NCBI GenBank assembly: GCA_020635905.1
Contig: JACJYV010000002.1
Coordinates: 682,001-746,000, forward strand
DNA: 64,000 bases
Direction: 5' to 3'
Source of the DNA: Bacteroidia bacterium
Lineage (GTDB): Bacteria; Bacteroidota; Bacteroidia; J057; JADKCL01
Positions 9,453 to 17,217 of this stretch are shown one piece after another. Each line of letters starts with the position of its first letter. Within the stretch, counting starts at the first letter, position 1. The position numbers and the translations under genes are program-made. The notes beneath the pieces were generated by a model, which worked only from the letters and a program-made list of their open reading frames with translations, made no database searches and had not been told where the DNA came from.

Positions 9453-10682
9453 TTACCTGTCCACTTCGCCCAGCACGAAGTCCATGGAGCCAATGATTGC
9501 GATCAGGTCGGCGATTAAAACACCTTTACTTATTTCAGGAATGACGCCCAGGTTGGAAAAGCTGGGAGCACGCACTTTGCAACGTTCGGGAATGTCGCGT
9601 TTGCCATCCATGACAAAATAAAACCCCAATTCCCCTTTTGGATTCTCTGCCCGGGCATAAATTTCCTGGGCCTTGGGCCGCGCCTTTGGCGGGCAAAGGT
9701 TGCGTGGATCAAAATCCGGGGTGCGCTTGTGCTCTTTCGTGAGCTTTTCCAGGCATTGTTCCACGATTTTCAGAGATTCTCCCACCTCATCCACCCTCAC
9801 TTTATAGCGGTCCCACACGTCACCCAACTGCCCCATTTCTCCTTTTCCCACACAAACCTGAAAATCCAGTTCGGGATAAACGGAGTAGCCGTCGATCCTG
9901 CGCAGATCGTATTTGAGACCAGAGCCACGCAATACGGGGCCTGTACACCCAAAATTGATGGCTACATCCAGCGGCAAAACGCCCACATTGGCCGTTCGGT
10001 TGCGGAAAATGGCATTGCCGGTCAGCAAGTTGTTGAGGTCGGCGAGTTTGGGTCTGAAATAGGTTACAAATTCTGCGCAACGCTCCTCAAATCCTGCAGG
10101 AAGATCATAAAAAATGCCGCCCACCCAAATGTAATTATAAAGCATGCGGGCTCCTGAAGCCCATTCCAGCAGATTGAGAATGTGCTCGCGGTCGCGGAAG
10201 CACCACAAAAAGGGCGTGACTGCCCCGATATCCAATCCAAAAGTGCCAATTGCCACCAGGTGACTGGCGATTCTGTTCAGTTCGCTCACCAGCACGCGGA
10301 TATATTCCACCCGTTTGGGCAGTTTCCCTTCCAGGTCCATCATTTTCTCCACCCCCATGACAAAGGCGAGGTTATTATTCATGGAAGCCATGTAGTCGAG
10401 GCGATCTGTGTAGGGAATGATTTGGGGAATGGGCAAAGACTCGGCATGCTTCTCAAAACAGCGATGCAGGTAGCCAATGTGGGGAATCACCTCCAGCACC
10501 ACCTCCCCGTCAGTCACCAGTTCCATGCGCAACACGCCGTGGGTACTGGGGTGCTGGGGTCCCATATTGAGGACCATTTCTTCCGAGCTCAGCTCGGAAA
10601 GTTGGGTCTTATTGGGCGCGGAGCGCCTGAGCAATTCTGCGTAATCCAGCTCAGTACGTTCGGCGTTGGGGTGTTTTATCAT
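9453..10682 (-). CDS. nuoD: NADH-quinone oxidoreductase subunit D (49-kDa subunit)
   Basis: Peripheral-arm subunit of respiratory complex I; together with NuoB it forms the quinone-reduction cavity. 409 residues, the normal length for the stand-alone subunit. The core signature MGPQHPSTHGVLRMELVTDG (the His-rich loop that lines the quinone site) lies near residues 41-60, followed by IGYLHRCFEK and YTDRLDYMASM. The C-terminus ends in DFVLGEVDR, as is typical of NuoD. It is transcribed after nuoC (63-base gap) on the minus strand and is the last gene of the nuoB-cassette-nuoC-nuoD run. Subunits E to N are not in the window. Start is ATG. Confidence 0.97.
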   Translation of the reverse strand: MIKHPNAERTELDYAELLRRSAPNKTQLSELSSEEMVLNMGPQHPSTHGVLRMELVTDGEVVLEVIPHIGYLHRCFEKHAESLPIPQIIPYTDRLDYMASMNNNLAFVMGVEKMMDLEGKLPKRVEYIRVLVSELNRIASHLVAIGTFGLDIGAVTPFLWCFRDREHILNLLEWASGARMLYNYIWVGGIFYDLPAGFEERCAEFVTYFRPKLADLNNLLTGNAIFRNRTANVGVLPLDVAINFGCTGPVLRGSGLKYDLRRIDGYSVYPELDFQVCVGKGEMGQLGDVWDRYKVRVDEVGESLKIVEQCLEKLTKEHKRTPDFDPRNLCPPKARPKAQEIYARAENPKGELGFYFVMDGKRDIPERCKVRAPSFSNLGVIPEISKGVLIADLIAIIGSMDFVLGEVDR

Positions 10683-10745
10683 GAGTTTTCAGCTGTCGGC
10701 TTTCAGCGGTCAGGGGAAAGACTGGTTGACCACTGAAAACAGGTC

Positions 10746-11240
10746 TTAGTAATCAATTTTTATGTTGTGGTACTCTTCAGAGGTTTGGTAATCTTTTCTG
10801 AGGGGATGTCCTTCCCAGTCTTCGGGCAGGAGGATGCGGCGCAGGTCGGGATGTCCTGCAAACTGGATTCCCGCCAGGTCGTAGGCTTCCCTTTCGTGCC
10901 AGTTGGCGGTGCGCCAGATGTCTGTGACCGTGGGAACCACGGGCAGTGGGTCCAGGCTGCGTGGCACCACCACTTTCAAAACCAGGTTGTGACCGCGGGG
11001 AATGGAAGTCAGGTGATAGACCACCCCGATTTCATTTTGCTCAGGCCCGTAATCCACCCCGCTCAGGCAGGCCAGAAAATCGAAATAGAAACGGGCATCG
11101 TCCCGCAGAAGCAGGCAAATGGCCTGCAAATATTGGGGATCGACCCTCAACCAGGGCTGCAATACCTCGTGGTTGCTTTCCAGGATACAGCCTGAAGCGA
11201 TTTCCTGCCTGAGTATTTGTTCGATCTCTGTGGATTGCAT
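10746..11240 (-). CDS. nuoC: NADH-quinone oxidoreductase subunit C (30-kDa subunit)
   Basis: Peripheral-arm subunit of complex I. 164 residues, typical of a free-standing NuoC rather than a NuoCD fusion. Family features are the YHLTSIPRGHNLVLKV strand region, the signature DIWRTANWHEREAYDLAGI (the conserved W-x-E-R-E-x-x-D motif) and the terminal GHPLRKDY. It lies 63 bases upstream of nuoD and downstream of a 45-residue ORF and a GNAT-like gene that intervene between it and nuoB. Start is ATG. Confidence 0.96.
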   Translation of the reverse strand: MQSTEIEQILRQEIASGCILESNHEVLQPWLRVDPQYLQAICLLLRDDARFYFDFLACLSGVDYGPEQNEIGVVYHLTSIPRGHNLVLKVVVPRSLDPLPVVPTVTDIWRTANWHEREAYDLAGIQFAGHPDLRRILLPEDWEGHPLRKDYQTSEEYHNIKIDY

Positions 11241-11259
11241 TTTTTTATTAGATTCAGGA

Positions 11260-11397
11260 TTAAGTTTTCTGGAGCTTCCCTTTTACCCGGGCTTTCTCCT
11301 TTTTTATTAATTCTCTGAAATCTGCAAGATCCTTTTCATTCCATGGACTGGAATTTACAGAGAGATCGATTCCTTTGGGTTCTTTGACTAATCCCAT
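11260..11397 (-). CDS. Small 45-residue charged protein coupled to the GNAT-like gene
   Basis: Reading the minus strand from the ATG at 11397 gives 45 codons to a TAA at 11260-11262: MGLVKEPKGIDLSV at the start, a helical middle with DLADFRELIKKEK, and a basic Lys/Arg-rich end (RVKGKLQKT). The ATG begins one base after the stop of the GNAT-like gene, which suggests translational coupling. Its size, charge and placement resemble the small partner of a two-gene toxin-antitoxin-like module, but the usual order (antitoxin first) is reversed. No known motif was recognised. It is real if conserved beside the same partner in other genomes. Confidence 0.6.
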   Translation of the reverse strand: MGLVKEPKGIDLSVNSSPWNEKDLADFRELIKKEKARVKGKLQKT

Positions 11398-11398
11398 G

Positions 11399-11926
11399 TT
11401 ATTGCTTGTTAAAATATTTATTTACGAGAATTATTGCATTTTGGGTGTCAAGGTACATCCTCAATCCACGAAAATGTCTTGCACCAAGGGTATTTTGGTA
11501 ATGTTCGATTAATGAGGTTTTGGAGTCAAAAGCCACGTAACCATCGTAGCCCCGTTCAAATGCAAGTTTACAAGCCCAGGCAAAAAGGTTTCCCGCCACT
11601 CCCAGGTAAACTTTATTCCTTCCCTTGTTAAAATTCGAACTTTCAACAAGCTTGATGAATATATGATCTCTTTTATCCTGAAGGCAAATCAATCCGTGAA
11701 TAATAGTTGGGTTGTTCTCCGTGGTTAGTTGGTAAACTTCGTTTTCTTTTTTCGACAATTCAATTTTCCAATCGAATACCCATTCTCCTTCCACAATATT
11801 GAAGTTGGTTTTCTTATCCAACCTCGAAACCACAGTATTAAAAAGCTCGCCTGTAAAACTGTTTTCAATCGAGTTTGTCAATTTATCAACCTCAATCTCC
11901 ACAGGTATTTTTTTTGAGCGGCTCAT
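11399..11926 (-). CDS. GNAT-like N-acetyltransferase-fold protein inserted in the nuo cluster
   Basis: 175 residues from ATG. The N-terminal 90 residues are mixed alpha/beta, with FDWKIELSKKENEVYQL. The C-terminal part has the order of GNAT motif A/B: a strand (KVYLGVAGNLFAWACKLAFE), a helix, GYDGYVAFDSK, and then LIEHYQNTLGARHF, similar to the acetyl-CoA-binding helix and following helix of the fold. The classic Q/R-x-x-G-x-G/A loop is weak, so catalysis is not certain. It is followed after one base by a 45-residue ORF, and both sit between nuoB and nuoC, where complex I operons normally have nothing. AT content is higher than in the flanking nuo genes, suggesting a later insertion. Confidence 0.6.
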   Translation of the reverse strand: MSRSKKIPVEIEVDKLTNSIENSFTGELFNTVVSRLDKKTNFNIVEGEWVFDWKIELSKKENEVYQLTTENNPTIIHGLICLQDKRDHIFIKLVESSNFNKGRNKVYLGVAGNLFAWACKLAFERGYDGYVAFDSKTSLIEHYQNTLGARHFRGLRMYLDTQNAIILVNKYFNKQ

Positions 11927-12026
11927 CCTAATTTAGTGTTCTAATTTAAAACGTTCATTTAAAGAATAAATTCGGATTTAGGGCAATAATATTTTGTTAT
12001 TCAGCAGATTATGGGTTAAAAAATAG

Positions 12027-12518
12027 TTACCTCTCTTCCACAAACATACTTTCCCCGCGAATCTTTTCCTGCAATTTGAGTATCCCCCCAATCAGGGCCT
12101 CTGGTCTTGGAGGACAACCCGGCACATAGACATCCACGGGGATAATGCGATCCACTCCTTTGACCACATGGTAGCCATGCTCCCAGTAGGGTCCGCCACA
12201 ATTCGAACAAGATCCCATGGAAATCACATAGCGGGGTTCGGGCATTTGCTCATACAACCTGCGGATGCGGTCTGCCATTTTGAACGTGACTGTTCCACTG
12301 ATCAGCAACAAGTCTGACTGGCGGGGAGAAGGGCGGGGGAAAACGCCCATGCGATCCAGGTCATAATGGCTCGCATTGGTGGCCATCATCTCGATGGCAC
12401 AACAGGCCAACCCAAAGCCCATGGGCCACAGACTGGACAGCCGCGCCCAGTTCAGCAGATCGTCCACCCGGGTCAGAATGACCTTTCCCTGGCCGGTTTT
12501 GGTATCGAGAAGTCCCAT
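12027..12518 (-). CDS. nuoB: NADH-quinone oxidoreductase subunit B (cluster N2 subunit)
   Basis: Complex I subunit carrying the terminal [4Fe-4S] cluster N2 that hands electrons to quinone. 163 residues. The four cluster ligands are visible: the tandem Cys39-Cys40 in GLACCAIEMM, Cys104 in GSCSNCGGPYW and Cys135 in YVPGCPPRPEAL. The usual NuoB landmarks SPRQSDLLLISGTVTFKMA and QMPEPRYVISMG are also present. Upstream of it is a 211-base spacer shared with a divergent plus-strand gene, so it must have its own promoter rather than being read from nuoA. Start is ATG. Confidence 0.97.
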   Translation of the reverse strand: MGLLDTKTGQGKVILTRVDDLLNWARLSSLWPMGFGLACCAIEMMATNASHYDLDRMGVFPRPSPRQSDLLLISGTVTFKMADRIRRLYEQMPEPRYVISMGSCSNCGGPYWEHGYHVVKGVDRIIPVDVYVPGCPPRPEALIGGILKLQEKIRGESMFVEER

Positions 12519-12729
12519 GGCTACAAGTTAGGAAATTTGCCTTCAGGTATATAAAGGTTGAAGGGGAAATTTGTTTTCGTTCTGGTCAGGCGCGGAATAA
12601 AGTAATTCCCTGAAAATGTGGGGATAGAGGATAATGGGACTTCTTTTTGGCCATAATTTTTTCCTCTCAGGCCCGTTCCAATATTTATTTTAACCGCTAA
12701 TTCCCTATTTTTACTCAAAATAATCCAAT

Positions 12730-13500
12730 ATGAAAACCTTACTCATTTTCGCATTTTCTCTTTTCTTAGCCATAGGTCAGTCCTTCGCAGGCGGACCCAA
12801 TTCCAATCCCCAACCCGTTCTGACCTATCGCATGATCCAGTCTGAAGGTACCAACGCTTCTGCTGTGACCTGGAACCCCAAAGCCGGGTATTATTATACT
12901 GTGATCGCCGGCAATGCGGATTATCCTCTTGAGGTATTTGATGCACGTGGCAACGGCGTACGCCAGTACGCTGCCAATTCGGATATGCGCGGGCTTTGGT
13001 GGAATGCCAAGGCCAAATCTTTGCAGGGCAATTGTGCCGGCGACAAGGGCTGGATTCAATACGATTGCAATAAAAGCGGCATCCCTACGGGTAACCGCGT
13101 AGTCCTCAACTCTGGCCAGAATCAGCCTGATTTCCAATCCGTAGGCACCCTGGGCGACAAAGGCAAAAGTGTGGTTTTCTACCATGCGGGAACCCTTTCC
13201 TTTTACAATTCAAAATCCGGCAAAGGAATCAATTCCCTCGAGCTTTCCCTCCCCGTTTCCGGGGCTGATATCAACGCCACTTCGGTCGGTTACACGGGAC
13301 AGAAAAATTACGAGTACGTGCTGCTTGATTTCATGCGCCGCAAATTGTACTTCTTCAACACCAAAGGCGAATTTACCGGTGAATCTTCCCTGCCCACCAA
13401 CGCAGTGACCAACAGCATGTTCCGTTTCAGCTTTGCCAACGGAAACGCCTTTCTCTACGACGTGGAGAGCCGCAGTTGGACAGGTTATAAGGTATTTTGA
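12730..13500 (+). CDS. Secreted protein of unknown function (beta-rich, propeller-like)
   Basis: 256 residues from ATG with a clear signal peptide (MKTLLIFAFSLFLAIGQSFA). The mature part is rich in Gly, Tyr and Asn and alternates short strands such as AVTWNPKAGYYYTVIAGN, LEVFDARG, GLWWNAKAKSLQGN and VVFYHAGTLSFYNSKSGKG, which suggests repeated beta blades. I do not recognise a named family. It is transcribed opposite to the nuo genes and separates nuoA from nuoB, converging with nuoA, whose stop is about 50 bases away. Periplasmic or surface location is inferred from the signal peptide only. Confidence 0.7.
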   Translation: MKTLLIFAFSLFLAIGQSFAGGPNSNPQPVLTYRMIQSEGTNASAVTWNPKAGYYYTVIAGNADYPLEVFDARGNGVRQYAANSDMRGLWWNAKAKSLQGNCAGDKGWIQYDCNKSGIPTGNRVVLNSGQNQPDFQSVGTLGDKGKSVVFYHAGTLSFYNSKSGKGINSLELSLPVSGADINATSVGYTGQKNYEYVLLDFMRRKLYFFNTKGEFTGESSLPTNAVTNSMFRFSFANGNAFLYDVESRSWTGYKVF

Positions 13501-13537
13501 TGGGGATTTAATTCCCGAAGCGATAATGGAAATCCAA

Positions 13538-13555
13538 CCTGAGCCAGGGCTCAGG
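13538..13555. terminator. Short perfect hairpin between convergent genes
   Basis: CCTGAGCC and GGCTCAGG form an 8-bp perfect stem with a 2-base loop, just after the plus-strand secreted-protein gene and overlapping the nuoA stop codon. There is no strong T-run, so intrinsic termination is only possible. Confidence 0.3.
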
Positions 13556-14027
13556 CATGGGTTTTATTGAACTCGGCATACACCTCGGCAGGAATATTCG
13601 TCACCTTCGGTGCCGGAATGGGATTGGGCCTGACCCAGTCCAGATCGCCCTTGACCCACACATAGGCCAACCCAATCAGCAGGATTCCCGTGAAGATGAA
13701 AATCTCCACCAGGGAAAACCAACCCCAGGCAGGCGCCTGGGCAATCAGCTCCTTGTCGGCAAAAACCGTGGACCAGGGAAAAAGAAAAATGATCTCCACA
13801 TCGAAGATGAGGAAGATCAGGGCTGCCACATAGAAACGCATGTTGATCTGGATGCGGGCATTGCCCACGGGGTCTTCACCACATTCGTAGGTGGACAGTT
13901 TTTCAGGATTGGGGCGATTGGGCGCCAGCAGGCGCGAAAGAATTACTCCACCTACAGTGAAGATGATTCCCCCGATAATGAAGAGCAAAACCGCTCCAAA
14001 CTGAGATATCTGGCTCGCACCTTCCAT
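13551..14027 (-). CDS. nuoA: NADH-quinone oxidoreductase subunit A
   Basis: Small membrane subunit of complex I at the junction of the peripheral and membrane arms. 158 residues with three hydrophobic segments (about 10-33, 85-105 and 115-135). The conserved loop is present: LSTYECGEDPVGNARIQINMRFYVAALIFLIFDVE, split here as YECGEDP with the key Cys, then MRFYVAALIFLIFDVE with the acidic residues at its end. It is separated from nuoB by an opposite-strand gene but overlaps the preceding dinB-like gene by one base (TGATG), so it is expressed with dinB and not with nuoB. Start is ATG. Confidence 0.95.
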   Translation of the reverse strand: MEGASQISQFGAVLLFIIGGIIFTVGGVILSRLLAPNRPNPEKLSTYECGEDPVGNARIQINMRFYVAALIFLIFDVEIIFLFPWSTVFADKELIAQAPAWGWFSLVEIFIFTGILLIGLAYVWVKGDLDWVRPNPIPAPKVTNIPAEVYAEFNKTHA

Positions 14028-14551
14028 CAGAGTCCGGCTTTTGCTTTGATGCTTTGCAGGTGGTGCAGGGCATGAAAATGGGTGAAAAACAGCATTTCAC
14101 GCACCAGTATTTTGCCCATCAGGGGATGCGGCATCAGGTAGCCATCCAGGTCTTTTTCCGACCATTTTTTCATGCGGTCGGCAAATTTTTCCCCGATTTC
14201 ATCCCATTGTTTGATCAGGGAAGGCAGATCTTCGCCCTTAGGCCCGATCGGGTTGCCCGTGCCGGGAGCCACATTGTTCAGGCGATCCAGATAGCGCTGA
14301 TAAGTTTCGTCATAGTTCCGCACAGGACGGTTGGGTTTGCCAAAGGCCAGAAACGTGAGTTTGGGCAATTTCATGCCTGAGGCCACGGGCCGCACGGCCA
14401 GCACCATGTGCTCAAATTCCTCGCGAATCGTCCAGCCACCCTCTTTGGCCGTGGCTTCAGGGTCTTTCACCGCAGACAAAACCGCTGATGTTTCTTTGAA
14501 AAGGTCGGCCAGGGCCTGAGTAATTTCGGGTTGGGAATGAATCATGATCAT
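14027..14551 (-). CDS. DinB-like four-helix protein
   Basis: 174 residues beginning MIMIHSQPEITQALADL. The fold pattern matches DinB/YfiT-like proteins, a four-helix bundle that binds a metal through three histidines. Candidate ligands are His48 in FEHMVLAV and the pair in the C-terminal THFHALHHLQSI. Other members act as bacillithiol- or mycothiol-dependent transferases or are stress-induced with unknown activity. Here it overlaps nuoA by one base, so the two genes are translationally coupled, although a functional link to complex I is not known. Two in-frame ATGs six bases apart are possible starts. Confidence 0.8.
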   Translation of the reverse strand: MIMIHSQPEITQALADLFKETSAVLSAVKDPEATAKEGGWTIREEFEHMVLAVRPVASGMKLPKLTFLAFGKPNRPVRNYDETYQRYLDRLNNVAPGTGNPIGPKGEDLPSLIKQWDEIGEKFADRMKKWSEKDLDGYLMPHPLMGKILVREMLFFTHFHALHHLQSIKAKAGL

Positions 14552-14585
14552 TTTGCTTAACCAAATATCTGGGTATCAGGTTCGC

Positions 14586-14593
14586 CAAACTTA
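14586..14593 (-). promoter_or_regulatory. Possible -7 promoter box for dinB-nuoA
   Basis: The minus strand reads TAAGTTTG, a full TAnnTTTG match, about 35 bases before the dinB-like ATG. A TTTG lies further upstream but with a shorter spacer than usual, so support is moderate. Confidence 0.35.
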
Positions 14594-14686
14594 GCAAATT
14601 CTCCTTACAAATTTCCTTTCTTCCCTTCCCGATTGTGTTTTGAGGCACCACTGATTAACTTTCGACTCCAATCCAATTTTTGAAGC

Positions 14687-15670
14687 ATGGAACTTACCCC
14701 TGAAATCCTTTCCCGCCTGGAACAACTGGAAAAAAAGTATGCCTCCATGGGGCAGGACATGGTTTCCTATCTGGACGGATTATTGTACAGTAATTCGCTC
14801 ACTTACTGGGAATACATTCACCTGGACACCCTGCTCAGCCTGCAAAATCCCCAAACGGATTTTGAGGATGAGCCCATTTTTATCATGTATCACCAGATCA
14901 CGGAGCTTTATTTCAGGCTGATTCTGCGTGAACTGGAAGCACTTTGTCTGCGCAATGAAGGCAATCTGGCGGATTGGCTCAAGCGTATTCGTCGGGTGGT
15001 GAATTATTTCAAGAACCTGGCCAGCAGCTTTGATGTGATGGTGGAAGGAATGGAATCTGCACAGTTTCTCAAATTTCGCATGGCTCTTTTGCCCGCCAGC
15101 GGCTTTCAGTCTGTGCAATACCGCATGATCGAGGTGGCCAGCACCAGCCTGGGCAACCTGGTCAAAACCGGGGTCAGGGACCGCCAGCCACTCGACGCAA
15201 CCCTGGAGGAATTGTATAATGTGATTTACTGGAAGTACGGAAATATCGAGATGAAAACGGGCAAAAAGACCCTTACACTGCGCATTTTCGAAAAGGAATA
15301 CGACAAAAAATTGCTCGAAATGGCGGCCACCTACCGTCACCAGAATGTGAATCAAATGTACCTTTCCAGCCATCCTGAGGTGCGGGAAAATGTGGAATTG
15401 AAGGAAATTCTCCGCGAATATGACCTGTACGCCAACGTGTTCTGGCCGCTCAGCCATTATAAATCTGCGGTGCGCTACCTCGACCGGGCGCCTGAGGTGA
15501 TCGAAGCCACGGGCGGCACCAACTGGCAAAAATACCTGCCCCCGCAGTTCCAGAAGGTGATGTTTTTCCCGGAATTGTGGAGCGAAGAAGAGAAAAATGA
15601 ATGGGGAAAGGCCGGGATTTTGCGCATGTTCAGGGAGAAAGTAGAGACCCGCTGGGGAAAAATTCACTGA
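14687..15670 (+). CDS. kynA: Tryptophan 2,3-dioxygenase
   Basis: Heme enzyme that opens the indole ring of L-tryptophan to N-formylkynurenine, the first step of the kynurenine pathway, in the cytosol. 327 residues. Family landmarks: LTYWEYIHLDTLLSLQ (38-53), the active-site segment FIMYHQITELYFRLILREL (65-83) with distal His69, FRMALLPASGFQSVQYRMIE (130-149) with the carboxylate-binding Arg131, proximal heme ligand His257 in PLSHYKSAVRYL, and TGGTNWQKYLPP (275-286). Kynureninase and a probable formamidase are encoded 13-16 kb away on the other strand. It lies divergent from dinB-nuoA. A TAACTTTC box about 30 bases before the ATG is a near match to the -7 consensus. Confidence 0.93.
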   Translation: MELTPEILSRLEQLEKKYASMGQDMVSYLDGLLYSNSLTYWEYIHLDTLLSLQNPQTDFEDEPIFIMYHQITELYFRLILRELEALCLRNEGNLADWLKRIRRVVNYFKNLASSFDVMVEGMESAQFLKFRMALLPASGFQSVQYRMIEVASTSLGNLVKTGVRDRQPLDATLEELYNVIYWKYGNIEMKTGKKTLTLRIFEKEYDKKLLEMAATYRHQNVNQMYLSSHPEVRENVELKEILREYDLYANVFWPLSHYKSAVRYLDRAPEVIEATGGTNWQKYLPPQFQKVMFFPELWSEEEKNEWGKAGILRMFREKVETRWGKIH

Positions 15671-15763
15671 AAATCGTATCTTTAAGGTCAATAAACTCCT
15701 GGCTCCGGGCGTTTTGAAATTTTGGCATGCTTTGTGCTTTTTATTCAGCAAAAGCATGGTAAT

Positions 15764-16399
15764 ATGAAAAAGTTTGTCACCATACTGTCCATTTTAAGCC
15801 TGTTTGCTGCCAGCGCAGCCCTGGCGCAAAACCCGGTCAAAGCCAATGTGATGAGCGATGGTACGCCCATGTTCAAAATGGATGACATCATGATCTACGC
15901 TGTGGCGCCCACCAAAAGGGAAAAACGCCAGTACGAGCGTCAGGTCAAGCAATTCAATAAACTGCGCTATAATGTGCTCAAAGTATGGCCTTATGCCAAC
16001 GCAGCGGCCAAAACCCTGAAGGAAATTGAGTCTGAAATTGCCAGCATTCCCGAGGAAAAGCAAAAGGAATACATGAAATCCAAGGAGAAAGCCCTTTTTG
16101 GCGAGTATGAAAAGGACATTCGCAATCTTTCCATTTCCCAGGGCAAGATCCTGATCAAACTGATTGACCGCCAGACGGGCAGTCCTACCTACTCGCTGAT
16201 CAAGGACCTCAAAAACGGTACCTCAGCCTTTTTCTGGCAGGCCATTGGCGGAATTTTCGGCTATAATCTCAAAAAAGAATTCGACGCTGAAGGCGACGAC
16301 TTCGCGGTGGAAATGATCTGCCGTTCCCTCGAAAACGGATCCAATCCCACCTATTACGATTTCACCGCTGCCAAAAGCAATTCAGGAGCAGGAAATTAA
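15764..16399 (+). CDS. DUF4294-family exported protein
   Basis: 211 residues from the ATG at 15764; the frame extends upstream without a good start, and this ATG begins a clean signal peptide (MKKFVTILSILSLFAASAALAQ). The mature protein has the DUF4294 pattern: MFKMDDIMIYAVAPTKREKRQYERQ, then YNVLKVWPYANAAAKTL, a long acidic helix, and ISQGKILIKLIDRQTGSPTYSLIKDLKNGTSAFFWQAIGGIFGYNLK. DUF4294 is a conserved, essentially Bacteroidota-restricted family without known biochemistry. A TATCTTTA sequence at 15677-15684 could be its -7 promoter box. It converges with an unrelated unknown exported protein. Confidence 0.85.
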   Translation: MKKFVTILSILSLFAASAALAQNPVKANVMSDGTPMFKMDDIMIYAVAPTKREKRQYERQVKQFNKLRYNVLKVWPYANAAAKTLKEIESEIASIPEEKQKEYMKSKEKALFGEYEKDIRNLSISQGKILIKLIDRQTGSPTYSLIKDLKNGTSAFFWQAIGGIFGYNLKKEFDAEGDDFAVEMICRSLENGSNPTYYDFTAAKSNSGAGN

Positions 16400-16489
16400 G
16401 TGATAAGATTTTGCAAATTTTGATTCCGGAAAAGGTATTTAACCTACCCTTCTCTAAAATCTATTATCTAACAATCTAAAATCTAATTC

Positions 16490-17209
16490 TCAAAAATCCG
16501 TTCCACAATTGCTAACCACTCCTGCCAGCAGGTTGCGGTAGGTCTGGGAAAAAAGCAGACCCAGAAAACGGCCCGTTTCTGAATCCTGGGGATAAAAATG
16601 AAAGTCGGGGACTTTCATGTGGGTTTCCTTTTCGTCGGCACAGCCCTCAGCCCAGGCCACTTTGAGGCCTGTTTTGGCATCAAAGACCGAAAACATCATT
16701 CTGCCGTTGAGCACGATTTCCTGCTTGTTGATGATGCGGTTGCTGCGCACATACACCACAGGATTTTTGCGGGAACCCAGCATAATGGGATTCACCACCA
16801 GAATCAGATCCGTGTGGTTGAAGCCAGGTCCAAGAGAATCCAGGGTATCAGACTGACTGCGAAAGGCGCGGATAAATTCTCTGCCCAGAACGGGATTTTC
16901 GTTGAGAAAATAGGCAGAATCTGCCCCTGTGGCACCCGCAAACTGGCCTGACAGTTTTTGCCCCATGGCAATGATGCTTTCCAGTTTGAGGTCTTCCACC
17001 ACCGCTTCCTTGCCGCGATGGGTTTTCAGAAACTGGGTCAGGGGAATGGCATAATTGCCTGAATAATCAAATCCCTTTTTGGAAAAATAAATCCCAACCG
17101 TTTTGCCCTTGAACAAATTATCCTGTGAAAATGCCTGGCCTTGTCCGAAAAGCATTACTGCAATCAGCGTAATCAGAATAACAGTGCGGGACGGGAAGTA
17201 ATAATTCAA
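16490..17209 (-). CDS. Exported protein of unknown function
   Basis: 239 residues if started at the TTG at 17209, which begins a plausible signal sequence (NYYFPSRTVILITLIAVMLF, cleaved near GQAFSQ). No upstream ATG exists and the next internal Met falls inside the hydrophobic stretch, so TTG is likely. The mature part reads as an alternating alpha/beta domain with TVGIYFSKKGFDYSGNY, LILVVNPIMLGSRKN and VLNGRMMFSVFDAKTG. No family is recognised. It starts 8 bases after the stop of the upstream lipoprotein gene, so the two form a tight operon and probably act in the same envelope process. Confidence 0.65.
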   Translation of the reverse strand: MNYYFPSRTVILITLIAVMLFGQGQAFSQDNLFKGKTVGIYFSKKGFDYSGNYAIPLTQFLKTHRGKEAVVEDLKLESIIAMGQKLSGQFAGATGADSAYFLNENPVLGREFIRAFRSQSDTLDSLGPGFNHTDLILVVNPIMLGSRKNPVVYVRSNRIINKQEIVLNGRMMFSVFDAKTGLKVAWAEGCADEKETHMKVPDFHFYPQDSETGRFLGLLFSQTYRNLLAGVVSNCGTDF

Positions 17210-17217
17210 AACTGGAC

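Noticed and set aside
12521..12718. 65-codon minus-strand frame just upstream of nuoB
   Set aside because: Starts at TTG without support, no family likeness; more likely the nuoB leader and promoter region.
14780..15757. Minus-strand 325-codon frame opposite the tryptophan dioxygenase
   Set aside because: Shadow frame; the sense strand gives an unambiguous enzyme.
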